DNA from: Torymus aiolomorphi
Lineage: Eukaryota; Arthropoda; Insecta; Hymenoptera; Torymidae
DNA: 64,000 nucleotides
Direction of reading: 5' to 3'
NCBI GenBank assembly: GCA_036365515.1
Contig: CM070875.1
Location: 7,902,501 to 7,966,500 of the forward strand
The notes below the pieces were generated by a model. The model ran no database searches. It had not been told where the DNA came from and worked only from the letters and a program-made list of their open reading frames with translations. Below are positions 36,600 to 47,796 of the stretch, piece after piece. The first letter of the stretch is position 1. Every line of letters begins with the position of its first letter. The position numbers and the translations under genes are program-made.

Positions 36600-37130
36600 A
36601 ATAACGATAGCGCATGAAAATGCTCCGATCAAAACATACCTACTCCTATGCCATCGCGAAAAAAACAATTCCATCTCTCAACAATTAAATCATCACACAG
36701 GACTGCGCGCGCGCAAGAATTCCCGTACAATATATACAGACGCTATCGCCGTACTATATATATCGACCTCCGGTACTGTAATTGGAACCGTCGTTTCGCG
36801 TCTATTTGACTTTCGGAATCGATACTCTCTCGCGCCGGATGGAAAATGTGCAAGAGCAAATTTGAGTTAAAATCGCGGCCGATTGCTAATTAGCGAGGTG
36901 AGAGCAGCGAGAATCGCGCCGAGCGCAAGGCTAATTCGCGAGCGCGCGCGCCGTCTAGTGCTGCTAATAAGCGAGAATTTCGCGCGCCGAGAGGGGCGGA
37001 GGTCGGATTTTCGAGTCTTTTCGACGCGAGGAGTTTGCCGATCGGGTTTGTAGAGCGAATTGATGTTTGCCGAGTGATTTTTCGGGAACGGGAGCGCTGA
37101 GATCGGGAAAGCGATGCGAATAAATGTTTG
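36600..37130. other. GC-rich island 7 (skew switch)
   Basis: C/A-rich left flank (36630-36710), centre with GCGCGCG runs (36700-36960) and G-rich right flank (36985-37110). No coding exon recognised. Confidence 0.5.
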
Positions 37131-37211
37131 AAATTTGATACTTTTTTTTTTGTTTACTGGAATTGGTATTTAGATACTTTTCCGTCATACTATTTTATGC
37201 ATCTATGTATA

Positions 37212-38164
37212 ATATGGGTAACTTCATGTCAACTGTTCAGCTCAAAATTTTAAGATCGCTCGAAATTTTTTTACTCATTCCAAATTAGCTCCAAAACACA
37301 AATATAACATTTTAGAGCAAAATATGCAATCGTTCTAAAGTTACAATTAATTGAAAATTTGAAAATTTTATAAATTTTTTCGTAAATCTTCAATTTTTAT
37401 GATTTTTTAACTCGAAAACTTGAAACTTTTTGTATAGCATATTAAATGGGAAAAAGTTTGCAAATTGTAAGTAGAATTGCTCAGAATTTTTGCAGATCGA
37501 TGCCAATTATTTTGCTAATTTATACTTTACAGAACACCATTCAAAATATGCTTAAGGCGAATGCGACAGTATCAATATCCCTCACCAAAGGCTAAAAAAT
37601 TTGTAAAAAATGTTACCTTTAAAAGGCGACCTTGATGAAGATGGAAATAGATCACAGAAAAAAGTTATGTGCAATTAAAACTGTAAAAACAGTGAAAATA
37701 GTGCTTTTTCACTGTTTTGACAATTTTAATTGCCCGTAACTTTTTTCTGTGATCTATTTCCACCTTCATCAAGGTCGCACTTTAAAGGTAACCTTTTTTT
37801 ACAAATTTTTTAGCCTTTGGTGAGGGATATTGATACTGTGGTGTTCTGTCAAGTATAAATTAGCAAAATAATTGGCATCGATATGCAAAAATTCTGAGTA
37901 ATTCTACTTACAATTTGCAAACTTTTTTGTATTTAATATGCTGCACAAAAAGTTTCAAGTTTTCGAATTAAAAAATCATAAAAATTGAAGATTTACGAAA
38001 AAATTCAAAATTTTCAAAATTTCAATTAATTATAACTTTAGAACGATTGCATATTTTGCTCTAAAACGTTATATTTGTGTTTTGGGGCTAATTTGGAGTA
38101 AGTAAAAAAATTTCGAGCGATTTTAAAATTTTGAGCTGAACAGTTGACATGAAGTTACCCATAT
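37212..38164. mobile_element. 953-bp palindromic fold-back element
   Basis: Ends ATATGGGTAACTTCATGTCA and its exact complement. The two halves mirror each other with few differences across about 470 bp each, with the centre near 37690 (GTGAAAATAGTGCTTTTTCAC). Non-coding. Confidence 0.85.
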
Positions 38165-38347
38165 ATATTAAAATATGATAAATAAAAATATGATCAAGTA
38201 CAAAACTGACGTGTGAATTTGAAGAGTTTATAAAGATCGAATATCAGCGAATATGAATTCTAAAAACGTACTTCTAGAAACACAATAGTTACCGCAATAT
38301 CCGTGTACAGTCCGCAATCAAAAGGTTTTAAATTGCAACACTCGCAA

Positions 38348-39072
38348 TACACGGAGAGAAATTTTGTAGTGAAAATTACAAATATTCGAGACAAAATTAC
38401 CAGTTTCTATGGTAATGGATGGACAGACTGACAATTTCAAACTTTTTACCAAAGTGCCTTGGTAAATTTTTTTTTTTAGTTAATTTAAATTTAAAAAATT
38501 AACTTTTTTTATCCATATTGATGGATATATAGTATTTTAATATAGAAATAGAAACAGAAACAAGGATGAAAAAACATTAAACTGAAAAAAAATTTTTACG
38601 GAAGCGGGATTCGATCCGACGATTTTTGGGTTGAGAGTCCGACGTTCTACCGACTGCGCCACAGAAGCTGTTACCAATAGTCATTTGAATCGCCGTTATT
38701 ACTTACTGAAAATATGTGTATTGTTTTCATTTTAACGTCGCGCACGCCTCTAGTATCAATCTTCTGAAACACAATAATGCGCAGTGCGCATGCGCGAGTA
38801 CACAAATACCAGGTTATTTGGTAAAATTTATCAGTTTTCTTAGTAAAAATTCTTAGGTTACCTTGTAAAAATGACTAGATCTCAATTTTTATCAGTGTGT
38901 CTGGTAATTTTTATTCCGATAATTTGGTATTTTTTTTAAGTGGTTATGGTAGTTTTTCCTGGGAAACTTATAAATTGTATTAGAAACCTGGGAATATCAC
39001 GGCTTTTGATAGTCTATCCATGCGCTACCAAGGCACCTTGGTAATTTTTACTCTAAAATTTCTCTCCGTGTA
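38348..39072. mobile_element. 725-bp MITE with 18-bp ends and a tRNA-like segment inside
   Basis: TACACGGAGAGAAATTTT at the left and its exact complement at the right. Internal 'TTACCAAGGTGCCTTGG'-type and 'GGTAATTTT' blocks recur in both orientations. A tRNA-like segment (38598-38668, minus) is embedded. Confidence 0.8.
38598..38668 (-). pseudogene. tRNA-like sequence with A and B boxes (SINE head or tRNA pseudogene)
   Basis: Minus strand reads an A box TGGCGCAGTCGG and a B box GGATCGAATCC at tRNA spacing, with an anticodon-loop-like CTCTCAA (would be CTC, Glu). Anticodon, T and acceptor stems have several mismatches, so a working tRNA is unlikely. The internal Pol III promoter may still be readable. 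Confidence 0.6.
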
Positions 39073-39199
39073 CGAAACCCTATATAGCCGCGACCTGTGT
39101 TATATTTAAAAATCTGTCCACGAAAAAAAAAGAAAAAAAACGAACCCAATCCACTTATAACAGCAATCCATATACATACAGGATAGCGAAAACCTTGTT

Positions 39200-39900
39200 G
39201 ATTCCGTTTAAAGTGACGTAGCTTTATCCAGCACATACACATACGGGCCTATATCGAATTTCGATACGACCCTAGTAAGCTATATACCTATACGTACAAT
39301 TAAAGGTTATAAGTTGCAGCGCACACCGCTGGAAATCCATACAGTATACGACCATCATATCCACTTCCAACTATAATTCCCTTACTAAATAACCTTCGCT
39401 CGCCATTTAGATGATCGTCCGCCCGCGCGGCATTTCCCTCCGCTATATCAGTACAGTCTAACCGAGCCAATACAGAGCGCTCCCCAATTACGCGCGCCGC
39501 AGCCCTCGAAACAATCGCTCGCGCACACGCCCCCGGCAGGAAGAAAACTGTAGGTAATATACGTTCCCCCTCGCGCCGAAACGGACGCGCGCACTTCTAG
39601 TGGAAAAAAAGGCAGAGCGAGATAGCGGAAGCGTTTGAGGATGCCGCAGGCGACGGCTTCGATTGTGCGCTCTATTATATCTATATACACAGACCCCCTG
39701 GAGGTGGAGCGGGCATTCTTTGCCTTTGTAGTCTCGCGATGGTTCTTTTTTCGAATTGTTTACGCGGTATTTTTACGATAGGGTGGGGAAGAGTTTTGGC
39801 CGACGATGGTATATCGGCGTTTTAAGGTAGGTGATTTGGAATTGGCTTGGAAGGAGTTTTCGTGATCGTTTTTTTTTTTTTTTTTTTGGTGGAGTATGGT
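39200..39900. other. GC-rich island 8 (skew switch)
   Basis: C/A-rich left flank (39300-39470), CpG-rich centre (39480-39620) and G/T-rich right flank (39700-39900), ending in a T-run. Confidence 0.5.
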
Positions 39901-40379
39901 ATATATAAATTGCTATCTTGGAAGAGGGTTATTGGCAATATTGCACTTTCTCGGCAAATTTAAGAAAAGTTTCGCATAGGCCTTTTTTTTTAATTTTTCT
40001 ATTAATTATTTTGCCTCAAACTAATATATAGTTTGAAATTAGGGATAGAATGGAATATTAAAAATTCGAGAAGGCTACTATTGTCACCGTTGTTTAGTTA
40101 GGGCAATTATAAACACGTAAATCTAATACAATTAATTCTTCCGTACGATATATATTCCGTACGATGGTAAAGATAGATGCAGAGGCTCATACTAAATCCC
40201 GTTGTTATTAATTTTATTAACTTTTTATACACCTTCGCATTGCTTTGATTATAAGGTGGCAAACTATACTATCTTAACTTTAAATAATTCTATTATTTTG
40301 TAATATCTTATAAAAAAATTAACCTTTTACTAAATCACTTCCATTAAAAATTCATTAAACATTTAGAAGAATTTTCAAC
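39901..40379. other. AT-rich spacer between islands
   Basis: Nothing recognised. Confidence 0.3.
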
Positions 40380-40860
40380 TCCTGCTATTCTATATAAGAT
40401 CGAAGCAGGCCAACATCCTAAACATAAACCCAAACACCTGGAAACCAGTCGACACTCACGCCACCACCACTACTATCCGCAAATATTTCTCGACTCTTTC
40501 GAAAATTTGCATAATACCTCGTCCTTCGTATACACTTACACATGCCCACATATAACCCCTCCCGCTGAATGGCGCGGAAGCGTCGCGCGCGAATATAAGA
40601 ACGAGCGTCGCGTCGTCGTCCCCTCCTGCCGCCGCCTGTGTTTGCCCCGCGCAAAGACACTTGGCAGCCCAGCGCGGTGACGGAGTTACAAATACGCAGC
40701 GGGATATAAGTATAAGAAGGTACAGACTCGGCGCGCGCTCAGCCCATCGGTGAGCGATCCGCGCGAGGGGGAAGATATGGACCATGCGGGGTGGATTAGG
40801 AGATTTTCACGGTTGTATTTGCATATTGGAAAATTATTCTTTTTTTTTAGTAAGGAGGTT
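40380..40860. other. GC-rich island 9 (skew switch)
   Basis: C/A-rich left flank (40400-40560), CpG-rich centre (40560-40760) and G-rich right flank (40755-40805). A GTATAAG lies in the right half near 40707. Confidence 0.5.
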
Positions 40861-41199
40861 TTTTAGAAGGTAGTAGTGTAGGTTAATTTTATCACGAAAG
40901 TGATCATCTTGTTTGTTTCTGGTGTATGTTAACGGATCGAAGTATTTTCTGAAGTTCAATGAAAATCACTTACTTAAAGGTTTTAAACCTTTCAAATAAT
41001 ATTTGTGTTAGAAAAATGTACTTTTTAAAAAATTCTGATTCTGTTTCAAATGGCCTTTTATTATATTGTGAATATAATATTGTGAATTTCTTTCAAAGTT
41101 GAAAGCTATCATAAAAGTTACTAATCTGGTTCAACTATACAGACAAAATAAATATATAACCGGATTCAAACTCCTCAACCCCTATAAATACGAATCGGA

Positions 41200-41870
41200 T
41201 CCAGCAGTTATATATTCCTTTAAAATAACCACTTAACCAAATTTTCGCGACAATAGAAACAAAAGAAAAGATTCTTCAATCCACCGAAACCAACATTCTA
41301 ACCACCCGCAGAATTCTTACATTACACCAACCCCTTGCCCAAACATAAAAATAAAAAAAACCGCTCCACCAACCGCACACCGTTCATCAAGCATTTATCC
41401 ATCCAAAAAGAAAACCATCCCCCATACTTCAGCCTCAGGTTCTAATAGCCGCGGACTTCATCCTCAGCACCACTATAAAAAAACCGTGCGCGCGCTACAA
41501 TAAATAATCCGGCTTCCCTCCCACGCGCAGAGACCCATAAATCTCTAGGGGCAGCCGTCGAAGTCTATGCTACTATAGCTACATGCTGCTCGCGCCCTTT
41601 GTCGCCCGCACGCGACCTCCCTGCAACAGCATCAGGGGCGAGGCATCGCGCCTCTAGAGGGTCGAAAGTCCTTTCGCCCGCGCGCGCGTGCGTGTGTGTG
41701 TGTGTCGCGCAGAAGAGGGCGCGGGTCGGGTAGAGTTTGGAGGAATGTTTCGTACATAGCGCGGTGATGTGGTTCTGCGATGCTGGAATGGAATTCCAGC
41801 GGTTGATATTGAGTATATAGCTGGTATGCCGTGGACGTTGAGTTTTGGAGTTCGTTTATTAATGTGGTTC
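41200..41870. other. GC-rich island 10 (skew switch)
   Basis: The clearest case: 41341-41400 has 19 C and 4 G, while 41701-41760 has 25 G and 9 C. The centre at 41490-41700 is CpG-rich with alternating CG and GT tracts. Confidence 0.55.
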
Positions 41871-41999
41871 GAGGAATTATCGTGTACGAAATTATTCATT
41901 TTACAAATGAGGAAGTCAACTTTTCCCGTGATCCTTTGACAACACTAACCACGGCTAATTACAAGAGAAACATTATACACACACATATATATATCAAGG

Positions 42000-42720
42000 A
42001 ACACCCCAATCAAAGTAAACAACGAATAATTATACTTAATGCCCCATCAGCTCTAATTCCTCCGATCCAATCGCCGTGTCCAAGCTCTCGTCTCTATCAC
42101 CAATCTCCGTTAAAATCCTTCGGAATCACCCTGCAGGCGCAATCGAAGATACTTCCACTTCCAGGATTACCCGAGTAAAACTCTACTCATTTCTCGCTCT
42201 CTCACTCTCTGTTTCCTCCCATCAGAGATAAATATATCTCTCAATCCATCGATCGCCGAAAAAAGGCTCACCAGGGTCCGCGAGTTTCGCGGGCATATCG
42301 TACGCGCGCAGACTTTGCTATATACGTATATCTATACAGTATAACATCGTCGAGCGGTATATACTCGTTAAGTTCCCCCGCGCGGCGTAAAAGCTGCGAG
42401 AGTCGAGTGCCGACGCGGCCGCACCCCGCGCGCGTCTGAAAAGTTCGCGCAGCTTTAATTGAGCCGCCGCTGGAAATTCGCTGCGTGCCCGGGATTTTTC
42501 CGTGTTCTTCCGTTTCTTTTGTTTGATTTTGCCGAAAGGAGGTGGGAGAGGAAGGAAGAAGAAAGAGTTGATTCGTTGAATAATCGTGGTATAGCGACTC
42601 TGTTGTATATTAGTAGAGTTTTGGAGAGTGGTAAAGTTAAGTGTCCACTTGTAAAAAGGATATTGGAAAGCGTTGCGAATCTTAGGTTGTCGGTACTTTT
42701 TATGGAAAGACGGATCAAGG
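42000..42720. other. GC-rich island 11 (skew switch)
   Basis: C-rich left flank (42000-42130), CpG-rich centre (42280-42440) and G-rich right flank (42535-42660). Confidence 0.5.
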
Positions 42721-42904
42721 TAATAAAGAAACTCTAAATTGCGATAAAACTGATTGGGAAAGAAATGTCAAGTATAAAAACGTAAAAGTTTCATATATGT
42801 GCGATGAGAAATAGGGTAAATTGAGTGAACAATATAAAAATGTGTTTTATTATACATGTTTTAAAAACGGAGAATTCTACGTTTTTATACTTCACTATTG
42901 TTAA

Positions 42905-43133
42905 CCCCTTCGGTCACGAATTAAATTCATGAAAACACGTTTTTTTTACATAGGTATACATGTTTATAACAATTATAATCAATTATGGATTGACAAAAAA
43001 TCCTATTCGATTTAAAGTTTAAGTCTTTAAATACCTGTAAATGCAAACAAAAATCAGGATTTTGCAAGAGCCTAAAAAAAAAAGAACAAAAAAAAAACAG
43101 CGTGCTGATATATCGGCTCCTGGACTGAAAGGG
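42905..43133. mobile_element. TTAA-flanked MITE (piggyBac-type), 229 bp
   Basis: TTAA (42901-42904), then CCCCTTCGGTC; at the right GGACTGAAAGGG, then TTAA (43134-43137). Similar in length and termini to the 234-bp MITE at 20498-20731. Confidence 0.55.
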
Positions 43134-43199
43134 TTAAACAAACGGAACTACGACACCACTTCACATTCTTTATATCAATATTTTATGATAAAAAAATAT

Positions 43200-43433
43200 C
43201 TAAAAACACTTTCATAATTCAAATCAAAACCAACGACGCGCTCAACTCACGGTGACCATCTCCCCACCCGAACTTCTCTATATTACCCATCACGTCAGCT
43301 GACACCTCACGCATCTCGCACTATTCAGTCGCATCACTATCCTACACCCATATATAAACACACACACACAGAGTCACACGAGCAACGATGGATTTCAGAA
43401 AACCCCAACCATCATCAACGTCGTCGTCGACTG
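43200..43433. other. C-rich half-island
   Basis: C/A-rich like the left flanks of the other islands, but followed by the CATTAA-repeat domain instead of a GC-rich core. A G/T-rich stretch reappears after that domain (46205-46260). Confidence 0.3.
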
Positions 43434-44189
43434 TTAAAAATATCATTAAATTTAATGCACTTTTAATGTACACTTGCGCATTAATTTTCATGAACTTGTA
43501 ACTTAAATATCATTTAATGCACATTTACCATAAAATTAATGTGAATCTATACAATATTAATGAAAGTACATTAAAATTATTGTACCTGTACATAGAAATT
43601 ACTGTACGAGTACATGAAATATCTGTATTATTATTAAATTACGAGTGTAAATTAAAATTAATGTCTCATGCACAAAGTTTAATGAACATGATGATAAAAA
43701 TTACAGTTCACGTGCATTAAAATTAATGTTGAAGATAACGAAATTTAATTACATTTCATAATATTACATTACATTATACGAATAATTAAATCAACTAATG
43801 CACATTAAATTTAAAGTACCATGCTTTAAACTTCATGTACATAAACATAAATTATGCAGTTCGTGTGCATTAAAATTAATGTGAATGTGAAACAAATTTA
43901 ATAAACTTTACATGAAATTTCATGACAAAACGAAATAGGCTTTTCCAGTACTGAGCATTAAATTTGAGTAACGATCCATTGAATTTCATTCACATCCGCA
44001 TAAATAACACAGTTCACATGCATTAAAATTAATGTCATGATATTAAAAATTTAATTAACTTTACATAAAATTTTATGACAAAACGAAAAAGGATATTCCA
44101 GTTCTGAGCATTACATTTGACTAACGATCCATGGAATTTCTTTTCCATCGGCATAAATAATACAGTTCACGTGCATTCAGATAAAATGA

Positions 44190-44394
44190 TAAAAATGTAG
44201 ATTCCCCTACTTATCGACCACAACGGTTTTTATTTAATTAAACAATTTTTTAATATTTTTTCGGAAAGATACATCAATTATGCACTCCGTATATGTAAAT
44301 ACTGCATTCAGAAATTTTTTTGAAGGGTTCTACCAGTAATGGCCCGAGAAATATTTTTTGTATTATGTCGGTATCTCACATCACCTTATGTAGA
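44190..44394. mobile_element. partial copy of the TTAA element family
   Basis: Shares CCCTACTTATCGAC, TTTTTATTTAATTAAA, GCACTCCGTATAT and the end GTCGGTATCTCACATCACCT with the elements at 29326-29685 and 52044-52837. Only one end is preserved. Confidence 0.6.
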
Positions 44395-45082
44395 TATGTA
44401 TGTACCGGTACTTGAATTTTATTTTTATTATCGTATTGAAACACTAATTTTAGAACAAAGTGTTCTGTCACGCTTTCCGGAATGCCATTAAGTACACTCT
44501 ATTAAATTTTCAAATGATTTCACTGATTACATTTTTCAAAAATCGTTTTTGAAATGTTTGAGGCTTAGTTCTGATTAATTACAAATAACAAAAACATTTT
44601 TGGAAAAATCTAATGGATGGAATGATTTGGGAATTTAATAGAATTACTTAACGCCATTTCGAAGGGCGTGAAAGAACGCATTTTTCTAAAATTTTTGTGT
44701 ATATGTGATGCAAGAAATAAAATTTAGGTGCTGATAAGGTAGGGATCTATATTGGAGTTGAACATGATCTTAAAATTAATAACATTTTTAACAGAGATAG
44801 ATGCAAGATACTTAATATTAAAGTCTCTTGTTTAAACACGATAAAAAAATGAAATTCAGGTGCCGGTAAGGTAGAGATCGTCACGGTACATATGGCTTTA
44901 AGAAACATTTTTAAGTTAATCAAATTTAATTAATTAATGTCTTAAAGTAAGTTACTCATTTTCTTAAAATATTATCTAAATAAATAATTACTAAAAACCA
45001 TTAATATTTTAGATGAATGTATAATATCAATTGATATGGATAGTGCACCTTATGTAGATGAAAATGTCCAAACTGTGACATG

Positions 45083-45156
45083 CGAGTGATAGCGTAACGG
45101 ATAGCGTGCGTGCGTAGTAACCCAAGGGTTGCGGGTTCGATTCCCGGTTAGGTCGA
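45083..45156 (+). pseudogene. tRNA-like sequence with A and B boxes (SINE head)
   Basis: A box TAGCGTAACGG (45090-45100) and a strong B box GGGTTCGATTCCC (45133-45145) in a CGGG/CCCG stem. The D and anticodon arms do not pair properly, so this is not a normal tRNA gene. Likely a SINE head or tRNA pseudogene with a readable Pol III promoter. Confidence 0.6.
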
Positions 45157-46190
45157 AAATTTTGTGTAAGTTTTTTTCTGCGATAATAATAATGCGATTA
45201 ATTTAAAAGACAAGTTTCTTTAATGAAAATGCGAAAATTTATAATATTAAAGAGTTTATATGCATAAATTAACAATTGCTGCTGACACAACATAAAGACG
45301 GTGAGGTAAGTAAATATATTATAATAAATTTGAATCAATATAAAAATTTCAACTACAAACTGTGTAGCATTATTAAATTTTGTAACAATTTTTTATTTTT
45401 ACAAAATAAAAAAATAATTTGTTAAATAAAAACAAAAAAAAATTATTTTTCAACCAAGTAAATAATGTTTTGACCTAAGTAAAATTTTACTAGAAATTTC
45501 AAATACGTTTATGTTAAGTTTTATGCATTCAATTGAAATTTCAGTTTACGGCAATTTTTTTTAATAGGTAGCAATTAAATTTTCCAGTTCATTAATTGTA
45601 ATGCAAATTTGCATTAATTGTAATGCAGATTTGCCTTAATTGTAATGCGGATTTGAATTAAGAATAATGCACATTGCATTAAATTCAATTTACTTGTACA
45701 TTAAATTTCATATTTTTTCTAAAACAAGCTGCATTAAAAATAATGCACATTGCATTAAATTTAATGTATATTTACATTAAATTTACGTTACATGTACATG
45801 GAAAATCTTAAGTTTCATTTCGAAATTTACATTAAAAGTAATATAAAATTGATTTAAAATTAATATTTATTTGCATTAAAATTCATGGTCTTTACTCGAA
45901 AATTTACTTTACTAGTACTGTAAAATTCATGGTCCTTACTTGAAAATATGTAATAAAAATCAAATACATTGCATGAACTTTACCTTACTCGTGCATTAAA
46001 ATTCATTACATTTCTTTGAAAATCTCTAGTAAAAATAAAGTACATTACATTAAATTTACGTTATATGTACATGGAAAATCTTGAGTTTCATTTCGAAATT
46101 TACATTAAAAGTAATATAAAATTGCTTTAAAATTAATATTCATTTGCATTAAAATTCATTTACGTCATTAAACTACTTTAATGTACACGA

Positions 46191-47602
46191 AAGACTTTAT
46201 TTGTATATGAGAATTGGTTTGGTTTTAATCCGAACGAGTGACGAGATTGTGTTTTACTCTATGAAAACATACATAGATTGTATTTTTATTATTTTATGGT
46301 ATTGACTGAAAATAAGGCCCATTCATTTATTAGGTGAAAGAAATAAGTATAGTTAACGTCGCAATTTTTTATAGTGGAAGGGTAATGAATTTACTGTGAC
46401 AGTGTTTGCGCATTTTATCTGGAGTACACAATTTAATGAGTTGTAAATTACTCTTAGTTATAAATTAGCCTATTTTTAAGATTAGTCTATTTCCAATTTC
46501 TTGATATAATATCGTGTATAATGTATATAAAATAAATAATAATAATAATATGCGTTATTATCACTTCCTATATCGTGTTTACATTTATTAAATATGTTTT
46601 GACAATCAATAGCACCGCGGTACAGCAGTTATTTGAGGTAATGACGATCAATGGTAAATATCCGTCTGGTGATGAGAGAATATCAACAACATTTAATATT
46701 AATGGGTGTAATTCAGCAAAACTTTTATGAAATTTTTAATTTTTGCAAGAGTAAAAAAAAATATTTCAACTCATTAGGAGCTTCCAGAATTTATTTTTAT
46801 CGTGTTCCCTAAATTCATATTCATATAATTTTTTTTCGTTTCAACGTTAATACGTCTATGAGAATTTAAGCAGCATAAGGCGCACGAACGTGCGTAGAGT
46901 TTTTAAAAGTTGAGAAATGCCCCTGGTACTGAAAAACATTTCATTAACTCCCGTACAGTTTTTTTATAACAATAAAAATTGTACGGAGCTAATATTTAAG
47001 TTCAATGGTAGCGCCTTGTTGACGCTATTATTGAATACACGACGTATACGCATTCAAAGACTTTACGAAATAAACTTGAAACTTTCCACTTAGTGCCCTT
47101 ATGGTAAATATGAACATATACACAGAAATTTTGAAGAACACTTTATTGAAATAAACTACGTCGAGGAAAAGTCTCTCGATTTTGCTGTAGACGTTGGACT
47201 ATATTTTCTAAGCGAAACTCCAAAACTCAATCTCTTTAATCTTTGTAGACAAAGAGAGTCGAAATTCTTTGAAGATCTCCTAACTTTGTTACAAACTGGT
47301 GAGACGATACGCGAAAATTTTGCTTTCAACTTCTATACGTCTTGTCGAAAAATTCTAGATTGCAAAAAGCAAGGTACCCTATCTCTTTCGAAGAATCCGA
47401 AACTTTAGAAGAACCTTACATCTTTTTTCGTCAAGTACTGATCAATTTACAAACTTCTGTCGTGTATGTTCCCTGCATATATGTAAAGAATGTATTTTTT
47501 TTAGATCTTTTTATTATTCAGAAGAATTAAATGTATCCTACAACTCTAATTTACTGAAAAAATATATACTTTAAAACTTTTTTAATAATCGTTGTAGGTA
47601 TT
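46191..47602. other. AT-rich stretch, nothing recognised
   Basis: G/T-rich at its left edge. Short open frames only (for example 47342-47530), none recognised. Confidence 0.3.
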
Positions 47603-47722
47603 GCTTCCTCATAGAGGAAGATTTGTGATAGTAAAAAAAAAAGTTTATGAGATAATATGTTAGAAATGTTATTTAGCAAATTTGGAATCGAAATACACTA
47701 TTTTTAGAAAATGTCCGTATGG

Positions 47723-47796
<74 letters not shown>

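Larger units (their letters stand above)
43434..46190. repeat. domain of CATTAA/TTAATG half-palindrome repeats
   Basis: Dozens of CATTAAA, TTTAATG and ATTAAAATTAAT motifs. Two tandem blocks are clear: GTTCRYRTGCATTAAAATTA-type units at about 43857, 44012 and 44163 (about 150-155 bp apart, joined by TGACAAAACGAAA), and a second pair at about 45780 and 46054 (about 275 bp apart). A partial TTAA element (44190-44394), an inverted repeat (44449-44692) and a tRNA-like segment lie inside. No frames of interest. Confidence 0.65.

Noticed and set aside
38598..38668. A functional tRNA-Glu gene
   Set aside because: Anticodon, T and acceptor stems have several mismatches.
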